Below, one piece after another: positions 25,892 through 33,855 of a DNA stretch of 64,000 nt. A program made the position numbers and the translations under genes. The stretch covers positions 4,526,001 through 4,590,000 of the forward strand of contig NZ_CP097320.1 of the NCBI RefSeq assembly GCF_023515995.1, given 5' to 3'. Under the pieces are notes generated by a model. It was not told where the DNA came from. It worked only from the letters and a program-made list of their open reading frames with translations, and did not search any database. This DNA is from Candidatus Mycobacterium methanotrophicum (GTDB lineage Bacteria; Actinomycetota; Actinomycetes; Mycobacteriales; Mycobacteriaceae). Each line of letters starts with the position of its first letter. Positions within the stretch are counted from its first letter, which is position 1.

Positions 25892-26268
25892 TCGGGGTCG
25901 ACGGTGATCTCAGCTTTGTCGGGGTAGAAGGCGACGCACCCCGCGATCTCCGCCACTGCGGGGTAGGGCTTTTCGTAGGTCCAGATCACGTCGTTGACGG
26001 TGTCGCCCGCAGCGGTGGTCACACTGTAGTAGGCAGCTTCGCCCTTGTACGGGCAATACGTGCTGGTGTCGGTGCGGGTAAGTAGCTCTTGAAGCACATC
26101 GTCAAGCGGAATGTATTGCACAGCTGGGTAAGTCGACTCTTGCAGCTGCACGGCGTTGTGGGTGTCGGCAACGACCTCGCCGTTGACCCGAACGACCACC
26201 CGCGCCCGGGTCGGGTTGATCGTGATCGGATGCTCGGTGGTGGGTTCCAGGACAGGCCGACTAGTCAT
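25888..26268 (-). CDS. DUF427 family protein (Rv0140 orthologue)
   Basis: A 126-residue DUF427 protein: ITINPTRARVVVRVNGEVVA, LQESTYPAVQYIPLDDVLQE, TSTYCPYKGEAAYYSVTTAA and DVIWTYEKPYPAVAEIAGCV. The CPYKG motif is the family signature. Function unknown; members occur as single small proteins, often near redox genes. AGGAGATGTCAC precedes the ATG. Confidence 0.88.
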   Translation of the reverse strand: MTSRPVLEPTTEHPITINPTRARVVVRVNGEVVADTHNAVQLQESTYPAVQYIPLDDVLQELLTRTDTSTYCPYKGEAAYYSVTTAAGDTVNDVIWTYEKPYPAVAEIAGCVAFYPDKAEITVDPD

Positions 26269-26339
26269 GTGACATCTCCTCAGGTGTGAATAGCTTGTTC
26301 AACACCGTGCGACGGACAAGATTCCCGCTGCCGCTCAAT

Positions 26340-26760
26340 TCATGTCGTTTCAAACTCGTAGCGGTGATATTGGGACGGGTTGGCCACTGATGAAACCGGC
26401 GCCATCACCGTGCCCATCGGCTTGGCGAGGCGCGGCAACTTTGCGAACGTGTCCGACTCGAACCACCGCTGCCAACCCACCGGCCGCACCCCGGGCACCG
26501 CCGATGGTTGTCTTCTTCCAGTCGTAGCCGATGCGCTCGACAACGAGTTTGGCGAACCGATCGCCCAGGATCGGCTTCTTGAAGTCGGCGTCCAGCGCCT
26601 TCGCATACAGCGTCGCCACGCCCCGGCGCCGGCGCACCGGCAGCGGATGGTAGTGCTCCACCCAGGCGTCCCAGTCCCTGCTCTTGGCAGCGCGTGCGAC
26701 GGTCTGCTCGAACGTGTCGAACGCCGTGACCAGCTCGTCGCGGCTGCACACCCGCCTCAC
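26340..26760 (-). pseudogene. Composite remnant: SnoaL-like N-terminus joined to methyltransferase and other pieces
   Basis: The first part, SRDELVTAFDTFEQTVARAA followed by DWDAWVEHY, matches the start of the H37Rv Rv0138 SnoaL-type protein. It then passes into ATLYAKALDADFKKPILGDR and FAKLVVERIGYDWKKT, a typical leucine-carboxyl-methyltransferase-like N-terminus. In another frame QRWFESDTFAKLPRLAKPMG to SQYHRYEFETT ends at 26340. These belong to different proteins, so deletions have fused gene ends. The Rv0139 gene expected here is missing. Confidence 0.6.
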
Positions 26761-26769
26761 GCAAGAAAC

Positions 26770-26783
26770 TAGAACACGTTCTA
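26770..26783. promoter_or_regulatory. KstR-type palindrome TAGAACACGTTCTA
   Basis: It matches the published KstR operator TNNAACNNGTTNNA at every fixed position and is a perfect 6-bp inverted repeat around AC. It lies between the decayed leftward gene (start about 26760) and msrA (26819). KstR controls cholesterol breakdown in mycobacteria; binding here is inferred. Confidence 0.55.
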
Positions 26784-26818
26784 TTGGGTTTTGTCGAGCA
26801 GCCGTAATAATGGAACCC

Positions 26819-27340
26819 ATGACGGACTACAGCAAGGCGATACTGGCCGGCGGCTGCTTTTGGGGCATGCAGGATCTGATCCGCAAGCAGCCTGGGGTGG
26901 GTTCCACCAGGGTCGGCTACACCGGCGACCCAGCTGTCCCCAACGCGACCTACCGCAACCACGGCATGCATGCCGAAGCCATCGAGATCACCTACGACCC
27001 GGCCCACACCGACTTTCGGACACTTCTGGAATTCTTTTTCCAAATCCACGATCCGACCACCCGCAACCGGCAGGGCAACGACGTCGGACCCAGCTACCGC
27101 TCGGCGATCTTCTACCTCGACGAGGAGCAGAAGCGCATCGCATTGGAAACCATCGCAGACGTCGAGGCATCCGGCCTGTGGCCCGGCAAGGTCGTGACCG
27201 AAGTCAGCCCCGCCGGCGACTTCTGGGAGGCCGAACCCGAACACCAGGATTACCTGGAGCACTACCCCAACGGGTACACCTGCCACTTCATCCGGCCCGA
27301 CTGGAAGCTGCCGCGACCGGCCGGCGCCGAGCAGACATAG
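26819..27340 (+). CDS. msrA: Peptide methionine-S-sulfoxide reductase MsrA
   Basis: A 173-residue MsrA. The catalytic Cys is in AILAGGCFWGMQDLIRKQPG, followed by GVGSTRVGYTGDPAVPNATY and the C-terminal substrate-site block EPEHQDYLEHYPNGYTCHF. It repairs the S-epimer of oxidised methionine using thioredoxin. The last codons and the TAG stop lie inside a dispersed inverted repeat (27329-27384), so the C-terminus GAEQT is shaped by the repeat and differs from the longer H37Rv tail. Orthologue of Rv0137c. Confidence 0.95.
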   Translation: MTDYSKAILAGGCFWGMQDLIRKQPGVGSTRVGYTGDPAVPNATYRNHGMHAEAIEITYDPAHTDFRTLLEFFFQIHDPTTRNRQGNDVGPSYRSAIFYLDEEQKRIALETIADVEASGLWPGKVVTEVSPAGDFWEAEPEHQDYLEHYPNGYTCHFIRPDWKLPRPAGAEQT

Positions 27341-27384
27341 AATCGCACTCCGCGAGCTCTAATCGTGCGATTCTGCGGCTGCTC
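27329..27384. repeat. Second copy of the dispersed inverted repeat, at the msrA end
   Basis: GAGCAGACATAGAATCGCAC (27329-27348) pairs with GTGCGATTCTGCGGCTGCTC (27365-27384), with a few mismatches. The arms are the same element as at 9074-9127 (AGCAGACGCAGAATCGCAC). Again it lies between convergent genes, msrA and cyp138. Confidence 0.7.
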
Positions 27385-27432
27385 GCCGGTAGCCCACGAG
27401 CGGGGTGGCGTCAGCAGTCGTGACCGCCGATC

Positions 27433-28752
27433 TTAACGCCGACGCACGACGACCTTGCCGCCGTCCTTCGGGGTATAGGCGACGCCCCGGGAGTGGTAGT
27501 TCTCCCCTGGAGCAGTGGTGGTGTCGATAGCGAAGTGGCGCAATACTGTTCGCAGCACTACATCCATCTCCATGTTGGCGAACACCGCGCCCACACAACG
27601 CCGCGCGCCACCGCCGAACGGAATCCATGCGAAGCTCGGTGGTTTCGAGCCGATGAAGCGCTGCGGATCAAACCGGTCGGGTTCGGGGAAGATCTCCGCG
27701 TCGGCGTGCAGCCGTGAAATGCTGACGATGATCGAATACCCGCGAGGGATGCCCCATTCGCCGAGTTCAAAGACCGGTGCGTAAACGTGACGACCGGTGG
27801 CATCGATGACTGTTCTGCTCCGTTGCACTTCGAGGATCGCCGCCTGGCGTAGCTCGTTGTCTTGGGTGTCGGCCTCGGTCACCAACGCCGCGAGGATGTC
27901 GGGGTGCCGGCTCAGCCGTTCAAACGCCCAAGCCAGCGTGGCCGCGGTGGTTTCATGCCCCGCTGCCAGCAGTGTGAGCAGTTCATCACCAATATCGTTG
28001 CGCGACATCGCGGAACCGTCCTCATAGGCGCTTCGCAACATCAGCGCCAGCACGTCGGTGCGATTCTCGAAGTTCGGGTCCGCGCGCTCGTTTGCGATCA
28101 GCTTGTCCAGGACGACGTCGTAGCTGCGCCGCCACGCTGCGAGCCGGCCCCACGGACTGTAGCGGCCGTAGCTGCGCGACGGCTTCGGCAGCACTGCCAG
28201 CCGCGAGCCCGCCGTTACCCACGGCGGAAGAATTCGCCGCAGCTCGTCGAGCTCGGCGCCCTCGGCCCCGAACACCGCGCGCAGGATGGCGTTGAGCGTG
28301 ATCCGCATCGTCGAGGGCAGTGTGGGGAACGTCTTGCATTCCGGCCAGCCGGCGATTTCGCGCAGCGTCTCTTCTTCGATGATCGTTTCGTAGTTCTTGA
28401 TGCTCTGGCCGTGGAAGGGCGGGGCCAGTAGTCGGCGCCGCTGCCGGTGATCGTCGCCGTCGAGCGCGAAAACCGAGCCCGCCCCGAGCAGCCGGCTCAG
28501 GTTCGGCTGGATGTTGCCGAGCACCGCCGCGCTGGCGGTGAAGACCTGCTTGGCCAACTGCGGATTCGCCACCACCACGACGCGGCCGAACACCGGCGCA
28601 TTGAGCTGAAAGGCGTCGCCGTAGCGGCATGCCATCCGGTGCATAAGCTCCCGGCGACAGATGGCGAATGCGGCACCCTGGAGCGCCTTCGGAATCCGCG
28701 GCGCCGGGGGCAGTTTGACCGCCGGGGCTGCTTGGGTGTCGATGGTGCTCAT
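27433..28752 (-). CDS. cyp138: Cytochrome P450 CYP138
   Basis: A 439-residue P450. I-helix LLTLLAAGHETTAATLAWAF, E-x-x-R in the helix AILEVQRSRTV, and the heme-thiolate loop WIPFGGGARRCVGAVFANME with the axial Cys. N-terminal proline-rich start KLPPAPRIPKALQG. Family and position match H37Rv Rv0136; the substrate is unknown. It is divergent from a TetR gene, and the 130-bp interval is dense in GGTACC sites. Confidence 0.92.
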   Translation of the reverse strand: MSTIDTQAAPAVKLPPAPRIPKALQGAAFAICRRELMHRMACRYGDAFQLNAPVFGRVVVVANPQLAKQVFTASAAVLGNIQPNLSRLLGAGSVFALDGDDHRQRRRLLAPPFHGQSIKNYETIIEEETLREIAGWPECKTFPTLPSTMRITLNAILRAVFGAEGAELDELRRILPPWVTAGSRLAVLPKPSRSYGRYSPWGRLAAWRRSYDVVLDKLIANERADPNFENRTDVLALMLRSAYEDGSAMSRNDIGDELLTLLAAGHETTAATLAWAFERLSRHPDILAALVTEADTQDNELRQAAILEVQRSRTVIDATGRHVYAPVFELGEWGIPRGYSIIVSISRLHADAEIFPEPDRFDPQRFIGSKPPSFAWIPFGGGARRCVGAVFANMEMDVVLRTVLRHFAIDTTTAPGENYHSRGVAYTPKDGGKVVVRRR

Positions 28753-28777
28753 CGCTGTGCACTCCCAACATCGATCT

Positions 28778-28827
28778 GGTACAGCACGGTACCAACGGCG
28801 TATTCGGGTACGGTACCGTTTGGTACC
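28778..28827. promoter_or_regulatory. Cluster of GGTACC-like half-sites between cyp138 and a TetR gene
   Basis: GGTAC occurs at 28778, 28788, 28807, 28812 and 28822, and GGTACC itself is a palindrome. GGTACGGTACCGTTTGGTACC-like spacing makes overlapping inverted repeats. The position in a divergent TetR/P450 promoter suggests the operator of that TetR protein. Confidence 0.5.
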
Positions 28828-28881
28828 AAGAGCTGGCAAGGGCGGGGCTGAGCCGGCGTGGATTCGCCGAAGGGAGGCGAC

Positions 28882-29502
28882 GTGGCGACAACCGTTTCCC
28901 GCGAAGCGGCTTCGGCCGAATCGGTCGACATCGACCCGTTCCGCCGCCGGCTGCTCGACGGCCTCGCGGCCTCGATCGGCGAGCGCGGCTACCGCGCCAC
29001 CACCGTCGCCGACATCGTCCGGCACGCGCGCACGTCGAAGCGCACGTTCTACGGCCAGTTCCCCAGCAAAGAGCTGTGTTTCCTTGAGTTGCTGCATGCC
29101 GACGTCGAAAGGTTGGCCGAGGAGATCCGCTCGGCCGTTGATCCGCAAGCCGATTGGCAGACGCAGATTCGTCAGGCCGTGGAGGCCTACGTGGACCACA
29201 TCGCGTCCCAACCGGCCATCACATTGAGCTGGATCCGCGAACTGCCGTCGATGGACGTCGCGGCGGCACGGCCATACCAGCGTCGCAGCATGCACCTATT
29301 GACCGGTTTGCTGATGGGCCTCAGCGGCAGCCCTGCGTTCCAAAAGGCCGGCCTGCCGCCGTTCACCCGGCCACTGGCGGTGATCCTGGTCGGCGGGCTG
29401 CACGAACTGACCGCGCTCGCCGTCGAAGACGGCCAGAGCGTGCGCGAGATTGTCGAGCCGGCCGTGCATGCCTCCGTGGCGCTGCTGGGATATCGCCGCT
29501 AG
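28882..29502 (+). CDS. TetR-family regulator (Rv0135c orthologue)
   Basis: A 206-residue TetR protein with helix-turn-helix RGYRATTVADIVRHARTSKR then TFYGQFPSKELCF. The ligand domain includes PAITLSWIRELPSMDVAAAR. The GTG at 28882 is chosen because GGGAGG lies 6 bp upstream; an in-frame GTG at 28858 lacks such a site. It is divergent from cyp138 and probably controls it; the GGTACC cluster between them is the likely operator. Confidence 0.85.
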   Translation: MATTVSREAASAESVDIDPFRRRLLDGLAASIGERGYRATTVADIVRHARTSKRTFYGQFPSKELCFLELLHADVERLAEEIRSAVDPQADWQTQIRQAVEAYVDHIASQPAITLSWIRELPSMDVAAARPYQRRSMHLLTGLLMGLSGSPAFQKAGLPPFTRPLAVILVGGLHELTALAVEDGQSVREIVEPAVHASVALLGYRR

Positions 29503-29715
29503 AAGCTGGGGCGCCTAGCGGCTTCGCGGCTCAGGCTGACGCGATGCGGCTATCGACACGGAATCAGCTCAGCGGGACCATCTCCGAAGTGGACCTGGGC
29601 AGCGTGATGACGACCATGGGCGCAGAGCCTAGCCGTCGGCGGTCATCGAGATTGCGCATACGGTTGTGATTTCTCGGAAACCACGACCATACACGCAAGT
29701 TCAATGCAGCAACGC

Positions 29716-30816
29716 TCAGGCGGCGGCCAGTTGCGGCACCTCGGTGCTGCTGCGATCCTTGGGCGGCAACGCCAGTTTCACGATCTTGCCCACGACGGTG
29801 CCGAATTGCCTCGGCAGCGAGCCCGAGTTGTAAGGGATGCCGTAGCGCTCGCAGATCTCACGCACCTCCCCGGCGATCTCCGCGTAGCGGCGGGCCGGCA
29901 TGTCCGGGAAGAGGTGATGCTCGATCTGGTGCGACAGGTTGCCGGACAGCAAGTGAAACAGCTTGCCACCGGTCAGGTTCGCCGAACCGAGGATCTGGCG
30001 GAAATACCACATCCCGCGGGACTCGTCGCATGTCTCCTCGACGGTGAATTCCTGTGTGCCATCCGGAAAGTGACCGCAGAAGATGATCATGTAGGACCAC
30101 ACGTTGCGGATCAGGTTGGCCGACAGGTCGCCGGCGAAGACGAACGGCGCAAACGGCCCGGCCAACAGCGGGAAGGCGACATAGTCCTTCAGCACCTGCT
30201 TGCGCGTCTTGCGCCAAATCGATTGCAAGACCTCACGTTTGTCAGCCAGCCGGATCTCGCCGGCTCGGATGCGCTCGGTTTCCAGTTCGTGCAATGCAAC
30301 TCCATACTGGAACAGCACCATAAGCAGAAAGGCATAGACCGGGTTGCCCAGGTAGTAGGGATGCCAGGATTGGTCCTCGCTCATCCGCAGAATGCCGTAT
30401 CCGATGTCGCGGTCCATGCCCACGATGTTGGTGTAGGTGTGGTGCATGTAGTTGTGCGAGTGCCGCCATTGGTCGGCCGGACACGCGGTGTCCCATTCGA
30501 AGTCGCGGCCGCGGACCGCCGGGTCACGCATCCAGTCGTACTGGCCGTGCATGACGTTGTGGCCGATCTCCATGTTGTCGAGGATCTTCGCTATTCCGAG
30601 CATGGCGGTACCCGCCAACCAGGCCGGTGGCAGGATGCCAGCGAACAGCAGGGCGCGCCCGCCGACTTCGAGTGCACGCTGCGTCTTGATGACACGGCGG
30701 ATGTATTCGGCGTCGCGCTCGCCGAGATCGGCCATCACACGTCCCTTGATGGCGTCGAGTTCACGGCCGAAAACCTCGGCCTGCTCGGGTGTCAGCGCGA
30801 TCTTGGACTGAGACAT
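29716..30816 (-). CDS. Membrane fatty-acid desaturase, DesA3-like
   Basis: A 366-residue di-iron desaturase. The histidine boxes are HNVMH (residues 86-90), HSHNYMHH (119-126) and HQIEHHLFPDMPARRY near 305, as in acyl-CoA delta-9 desaturases such as M. tuberculosis DesA3 (Rv3229c). It is shorter than DesA3 because the long C-terminal extension is missing. Two hydrophobic segments lie around residues 55-80 and 150-250. It starts 17 bp after the reductase stop, so the pair forms an operon: the reductase supplies electrons. H37Rv has no desaturase at this place. Confidence 0.88.
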   Translation of the reverse strand: MSQSKIALTPEQAEVFGRELDAIKGRVMADLGERDAEYIRRVIKTQRALEVGGRALLFAGILPPAWLAGTAMLGIAKILDNMEIGHNVMHGQYDWMRDPAVRGRDFEWDTACPADQWRHSHNYMHHTYTNIVGMDRDIGYGILRMSEDQSWHPYYLGNPVYAFLLMVLFQYGVALHELETERIRAGEIRLADKREVLQSIWRKTRKQVLKDYVAFPLLAGPFAPFVFAGDLSANLIRNVWSYMIIFCGHFPDGTQEFTVEETCDESRGMWYFRQILGSANLTGGKLFHLLSGNLSHQIEHHLFPDMPARRYAEIAGEVREICERYGIPYNSGSLPRQFGTVVGKIVKLALPPKDRSSTEVPQLAAA

Positions 30817-30833
30817 AAGCTTCTCCAGCTTCT

Positions 30834-31976
30834 CTAGAGGGCGATGTCGACGTCGCCGACGGGGACTGACACGCAGATCTGTACGTCCTCATCGGGCTCG
30901 GTCGACACCGCGCCGGTGGTCAGGTTGCGCACCACGCCATAGGTCTTGCGGCGGGTGCAGGTATGGCAGATGCCCATCCGGCATCCGCTGTCCGGGGTGA
31001 GGCCGGCCGATTCGGCCTGCTCCAACAGCGGGCGGCCGTCGTCAACAACCTCGATATCGCTGTCGGCGAACGTCACTCGCCCGCCCGACGGCTCCGCGGG
31101 CAGCGTGAGCGTCGGCGCCACGAAGCTCTCCGAGTACACGTTCTCGCAGTGCTCACGGACGGCAGCGACCAAAGTCGCCGGGCCGCAGACGAATACGGCA
31201 TCCGGTGACGGCATTGCCGCCGCCAGGTGCTCGGGACCGAACCGGCCGTTCAGTTCGCCGCCGACCGAGCGGGTGTAGCCGTGTAGCACCCGCACGCCCG
31301 CCATCTCGGCGAGCTCGTGGCGATAGCAGGCCTCGGCGGGGTTGCGCGCGTAATGGACGAACGCGATTTCGCCGGAGTGGCCTTGGTCGACCAGCGTGCG
31401 CAGCATGGCCATGACCGGCGTGATGCCGCTACCACCGGAGACGAACAGAATCCGGCGGGGTCGTTGCGCCGGCAACACGAAATCACCGCCGACGCCGCTA
31501 AGCCCGACCACCATCCCGCGCCGGGCGTGATCGCACAGAAAGGTCGAGACCAGACCGCCGTCGTGATGGCCGATCGTCAGCTCGAGATGCGCGGCGCCTT
31601 CGGCGTTGGCCGGTGAATAGCAGCGGGTGTGGCGGCGGCCGTCGATCTCGACACTGAGGTTGACGTACTGCCCCGGGCGAAGGCTGCGACCGGTGTCGCG
31701 GAACGCGTCGTTGGGCGCCAGCACCAGGGTGACGCTGCGCGGGGTGATCCGCCGCACATCGACGACCTTCGCGCGCCCCTCGCCCCGCGTCCAGGTCGGT
31801 GCGAGCAGTTCGGTGTACCGGTCGACGCCGTGCGGGCCGGTCAGCAGGTTGACCAGGTCGGAACCCAGTACTCGCTTCGTCAAACTTCGAGTGGCCCTTT
31901 GCGTGAACATGCGTATACCGTGTGTCGCCGTATCCCTGGGCGTCAAGGGTTTCCGCAGCTTTGTGGTAGGGTTCAC
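30834..31976 (-). CDS. Ferredoxin-NAD(P)H reductase, electron donor to the desaturase
   Basis: A 380-residue flavin/iron-sulfur oxidoreductase like Rv3230c. FAD contact RCYSPANAEGAAHLELTIGH, NAD(P) site LFVSGGSGITPVMAMLRTL, and a C-terminal plant-type 2Fe-2S centre in SGCRMGICHTCTRRKTYG with a fourth Cys in EDVQICVSV. The longest start is a GTG at 31976 inside a palindrome shared with the divergent TetR gene; an ATG at 31910 (MFTQRATRSL) is an alternative. Confidence 0.88.
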   Translation of the reverse strand: MNPTTKLRKPLTPRDTATHGIRMFTQRATRSLTKRVLGSDLVNLLTGPHGVDRYTELLAPTWTRGEGRAKVVDVRRITPRSVTLVLAPNDAFRDTGRSLRPGQYVNLSVEIDGRRHTRCYSPANAEGAAHLELTIGHHDGGLVSTFLCDHARRGMVVGLSGVGGDFVLPAQRPRRILFVSGGSGITPVMAMLRTLVDQGHSGEIAFVHYARNPAEACYRHELAEMAGVRVLHGYTRSVGGELNGRFGPEHLAAAMPSPDAVFVCGPATLVAAVREHCENVYSESFVAPTLTLPAEPSGGRVTFADSDIEVVDDGRPLLEQAESAGLTPDSGCRMGICHTCTRRKTYGVVRNLTTGAVSTEPDEDVQICVSVPVGDVDIAL

Positions 31977-31985
31977 ACAGTGAAC
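31971..31985. promoter_or_regulatory. GTTCACACAGTGAAC operator over two divergent start codons
   Basis: A perfect 6-bp inverted repeat (GTTCAC, ACA, GTGAAC). It contains the GTG start of the reductase (31976) and that of the FabR-like regulator (31980). The GTGAAC half-site recalls the operators of DesT/FabR repressors, as far as I remember them. A -10-like TAGGGT at 31967-31972 suits a leaderless regulator mRNA. Confidence 0.65.
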
Positions 31986-32654
31986 GGTCGTACGCCGAAC
32001 TCACGCCAGCGCCGGTCGGGCCATGGGCGTACCCGCGAGACCCTGTCCCGCGAGGAGCGTAAAGAGGCGACCCGGCGCGCGATCATCGCGGCGGCCCTCA
32101 AGCTGCTTGGCGACCGCAGTTTCAGCGGCCTGAGCTTGCGCGAGGTGACCCGAGAAGCCGGGATCGTCCCCGGCGCGTTCTACCGCCACTTCGAATCGAT
32201 GGAGGCCCTCGGCTTGGTCTTGATCGACGAGTCGTTTCGCACCCTGCGCGACATGCTGCGCGGTGCCCGCGCCGGCAAGCTCGACCCCAACCGCGTGATC
32301 GAGTCTTCGGTCGAGATCGTCGTCGCGAGCGTCACCGAGCGTCGTGAGCATTGGCGTTTCATCGGCCGCGAGCGCTCCAGCGGTGTCACCGTGTTGCGCT
32401 ACGCGATCCGCACCGAGTTCCGGCTGCTCACCTCGGAGCTGGCCACCGACCTCGCCCGGTTCCCGGGGCTCAACACGTGGAGCACCGAAGATCTCAACGT
32501 GCTGGCCGCCCTGTTCGTCAACTCGATGATCGTCATCGCCGAGGCGCTCGAAGACGTCCAATCCGCCGAGGCCATCGAGGAGATCCGGCGCACTGCGGTC
32601 AAGCAGCTGCGGATGATCGCGATCGGCATCAACAGCTGGCGCAGCGGCCCGTAA
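31980..32654 (+). CDS. FabR/DesT-like TetR repressor of the desaturase operon
   Basis: A 224-residue TetR protein. Its DNA-binding domain, LSREERKEATRRAIIAAALK through SFSGLSLREVTREAGIVPGA and FYRHFESMEALGLVLIDES, closely resembles FabR and DesT, which repress unsaturated-fatty-acid genes in response to acyl-CoA composition. It is divergent from the desaturase/reductase pair, with one palindrome covering both starts. GTG start at 31980, apparently leaderless. Function is inferred from homology plus arrangement. Confidence 0.82.
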   Translation: MNGRTPNSRQRRSGHGRTRETLSREERKEATRRAIIAAALKLLGDRSFSGLSLREVTREAGIVPGAFYRHFESMEALGLVLIDESFRTLRDMLRGARAGKLDPNRVIESSVEIVVASVTERREHWRFIGRERSSGVTVLRYAIRTEFRLLTSELATDLARFPGLNTWSTEDLNVLAALFVNSMIVIAEALEDVQSAEAIEEIRRTAVKQLRMIAIGINSWRSGP

Positions 32655-32817
32655 TCTCGGCCTCCGCGCAATGATGGTGTCATGGGCACCAGAATGCGGG
32701 ATCTGTCACGTTCGACTTCAGCGCCTTCGAGTGGCGCGAGGAAGACGAACCGCTGGGATGCGGCGTGCGCCGACCCGGGCGCGCCGACAATCGCGCCCAA
32801 CGGGTCGCTGGTGTCGG

Positions 32818-33174
32818 TCACTCTTCGACGTTGAACAGCGACTCGCCATCCTCGGGAGTTCCGTCGATCTGCCCGCGGTGCACGCGGGTCGGGCGCTCCT
32901 CATCGAAGCCCTGATCGTTCAACACATCGGGTTCCTCGGCGGCCAGCCGGTCGTCCAGCGATTCGCCCTCTTGCTGTTCACGTGCCGTCATCCCGAATTT
33001 TTCGGCCCCACTCCAATCATCCGGTGGGTCGACGACGATGTCGCCGTCATCGTTGCGGACCTCGTCGGAGTCGGTGGCCTCACTCGGGTTCAGGGTGTCG
33101 CCGGGGCCGCCTTCTTCCGGGAAGTCCGACGGGTCGACGAGGGCGGCTTGGGGATCGAGATCGTCGCTAGCCAT
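32818..33174 (-). CDS. DUF5709-type acidic hypothetical protein
   Basis: A 118-residue, very acidic protein: MASDDLDPQAALVDPSDFPE, DSDEVRNDDGDIVVDPPDDW and SGAEKFGMTAREQQEGESLD. It looks like the actinobacterial DUF5709 family, of unknown function and probably partly disordered. No signal or membrane segment. The 160 bp downstream (32655-32817) hold no clear gene. A weak SigF-like element lies upstream. Confidence 0.7.
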   Translation of the reverse strand: MASDDLDPQAALVDPSDFPEEGGPGDTLNPSEATDSDEVRNDDGDIVVDPPDDWSGAEKFGMTAREQQEGESLDDRLAAEEPDVLNDQGFDEERPTRVHRGQIDGTPEDGESLFNVEE

Positions 33175-33184
33175 AGCCCACCGG

Positions 33185-33210
33185 TTGCCCCTGGGCCGGT
33201 GCGGCTAAAC
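33185..33210 (-). promoter_or_regulatory. Weak SigF-like promoter of the DUF5709 gene
   Basis: Leftward GTTT (33210-33207), 16 nt, GGGCAA (33190-33185). The -35 element is perfect, but the -10 differs from GGGTA(T/C) at the T, so this is only suggestive. Confidence 0.35.
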
Positions 33211-33216
33211 ACTTCG

Positions 33217-33828
33217 CTACCGCGGCGGCCGCCACATCGGCCACAGGGTCGGACCGCCGTCGGGCAACGCCATTTCGCCGGTCACCTCGAAGCCGAACCG
33301 CTGGTAGTAAGGCACGTTTTCGGGCTTGCTGGATTCGAGATAGGCCGGGGCGTGTTCTGCGTCGACGCGATCAAGACGCGAACGCATCAGGACCTGCCCG
33401 TAGCCTTCTCCGCGCACCGTCACATCACTGCCGATGACGGCGAGGTACCAATGCGGTTCCTCGGGGTGATGACGCTTCATCAACTCGATCAGCGCGCCGA
33501 GCTTGCGGCCAACCGAGGGCCGCAATCCGAAACCGCGGATGAACGACGGGGTCATCATCAATTGTTCTCGGCGCGTTTGCTTCCACCGTCCCGGCCGGTC
33601 CCAGAGCGCTGCTGCGCCGATAGAACCATCGCTGGCCACCTCCACACCGCCACCGGCGAGGTGATGGTGCCGGGTCACCGTCGAAAAGAATCTCCGCAGG
33701 TGCGCGGCCCGTGTTCGGTCGTCGGGCATGATCCACATCGAAACCGGGTCGTCGTAGAAGGCGCGGCCGAGCACCTGCGAAAGCTCACCAATGTCGGCCT
33801 TTACGGCGGGACGTGCGTTGATCGTCAT
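33217..33828 (-). CDS. GNAT-family N-acetyltransferase (Rv0133 orthologue)
   Basis: A 203-residue acetyltransferase. AFYDDPVSMWIMPDDRTRAA at the N-terminus; acetyl-CoA motif A region WYLAVIGSDVTVRGEGYGQV; C-terminal APAYLESSKPENVPYYQRFG then FEVTGEMALPDGGPTLWPMW. Typical of the actinobacterial subgroup that follows fatty-acid genes; substrate unknown. Divergent from fadE1 with 27 bp between the start codons. Confidence 0.88.
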   Translation of the reverse strand: MTINARPAVKADIGELSQVLGRAFYDDPVSMWIMPDDRTRAAHLRRFFSTVTRHHHLAGGGVEVASDGSIGAAALWDRPGRWKQTRREQLMMTPSFIRGFGLRPSVGRKLGALIELMKRHHPEEPHWYLAVIGSDVTVRGEGYGQVLMRSRLDRVDAEHAPAYLESSKPENVPYYQRFGFEVTGEMALPDGGPTLWPMWRPPR

Positions 33829-33855
33829 TGTTGGCCAGGTTAGTAGTAGTCATCC

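Noticed and set aside
32655..32817. Possible small gene between the FabR-like regulator and the DUF5709 gene
   Set aside because: Frames on both strands are short, without a convincing start signal or a recognisable motif.
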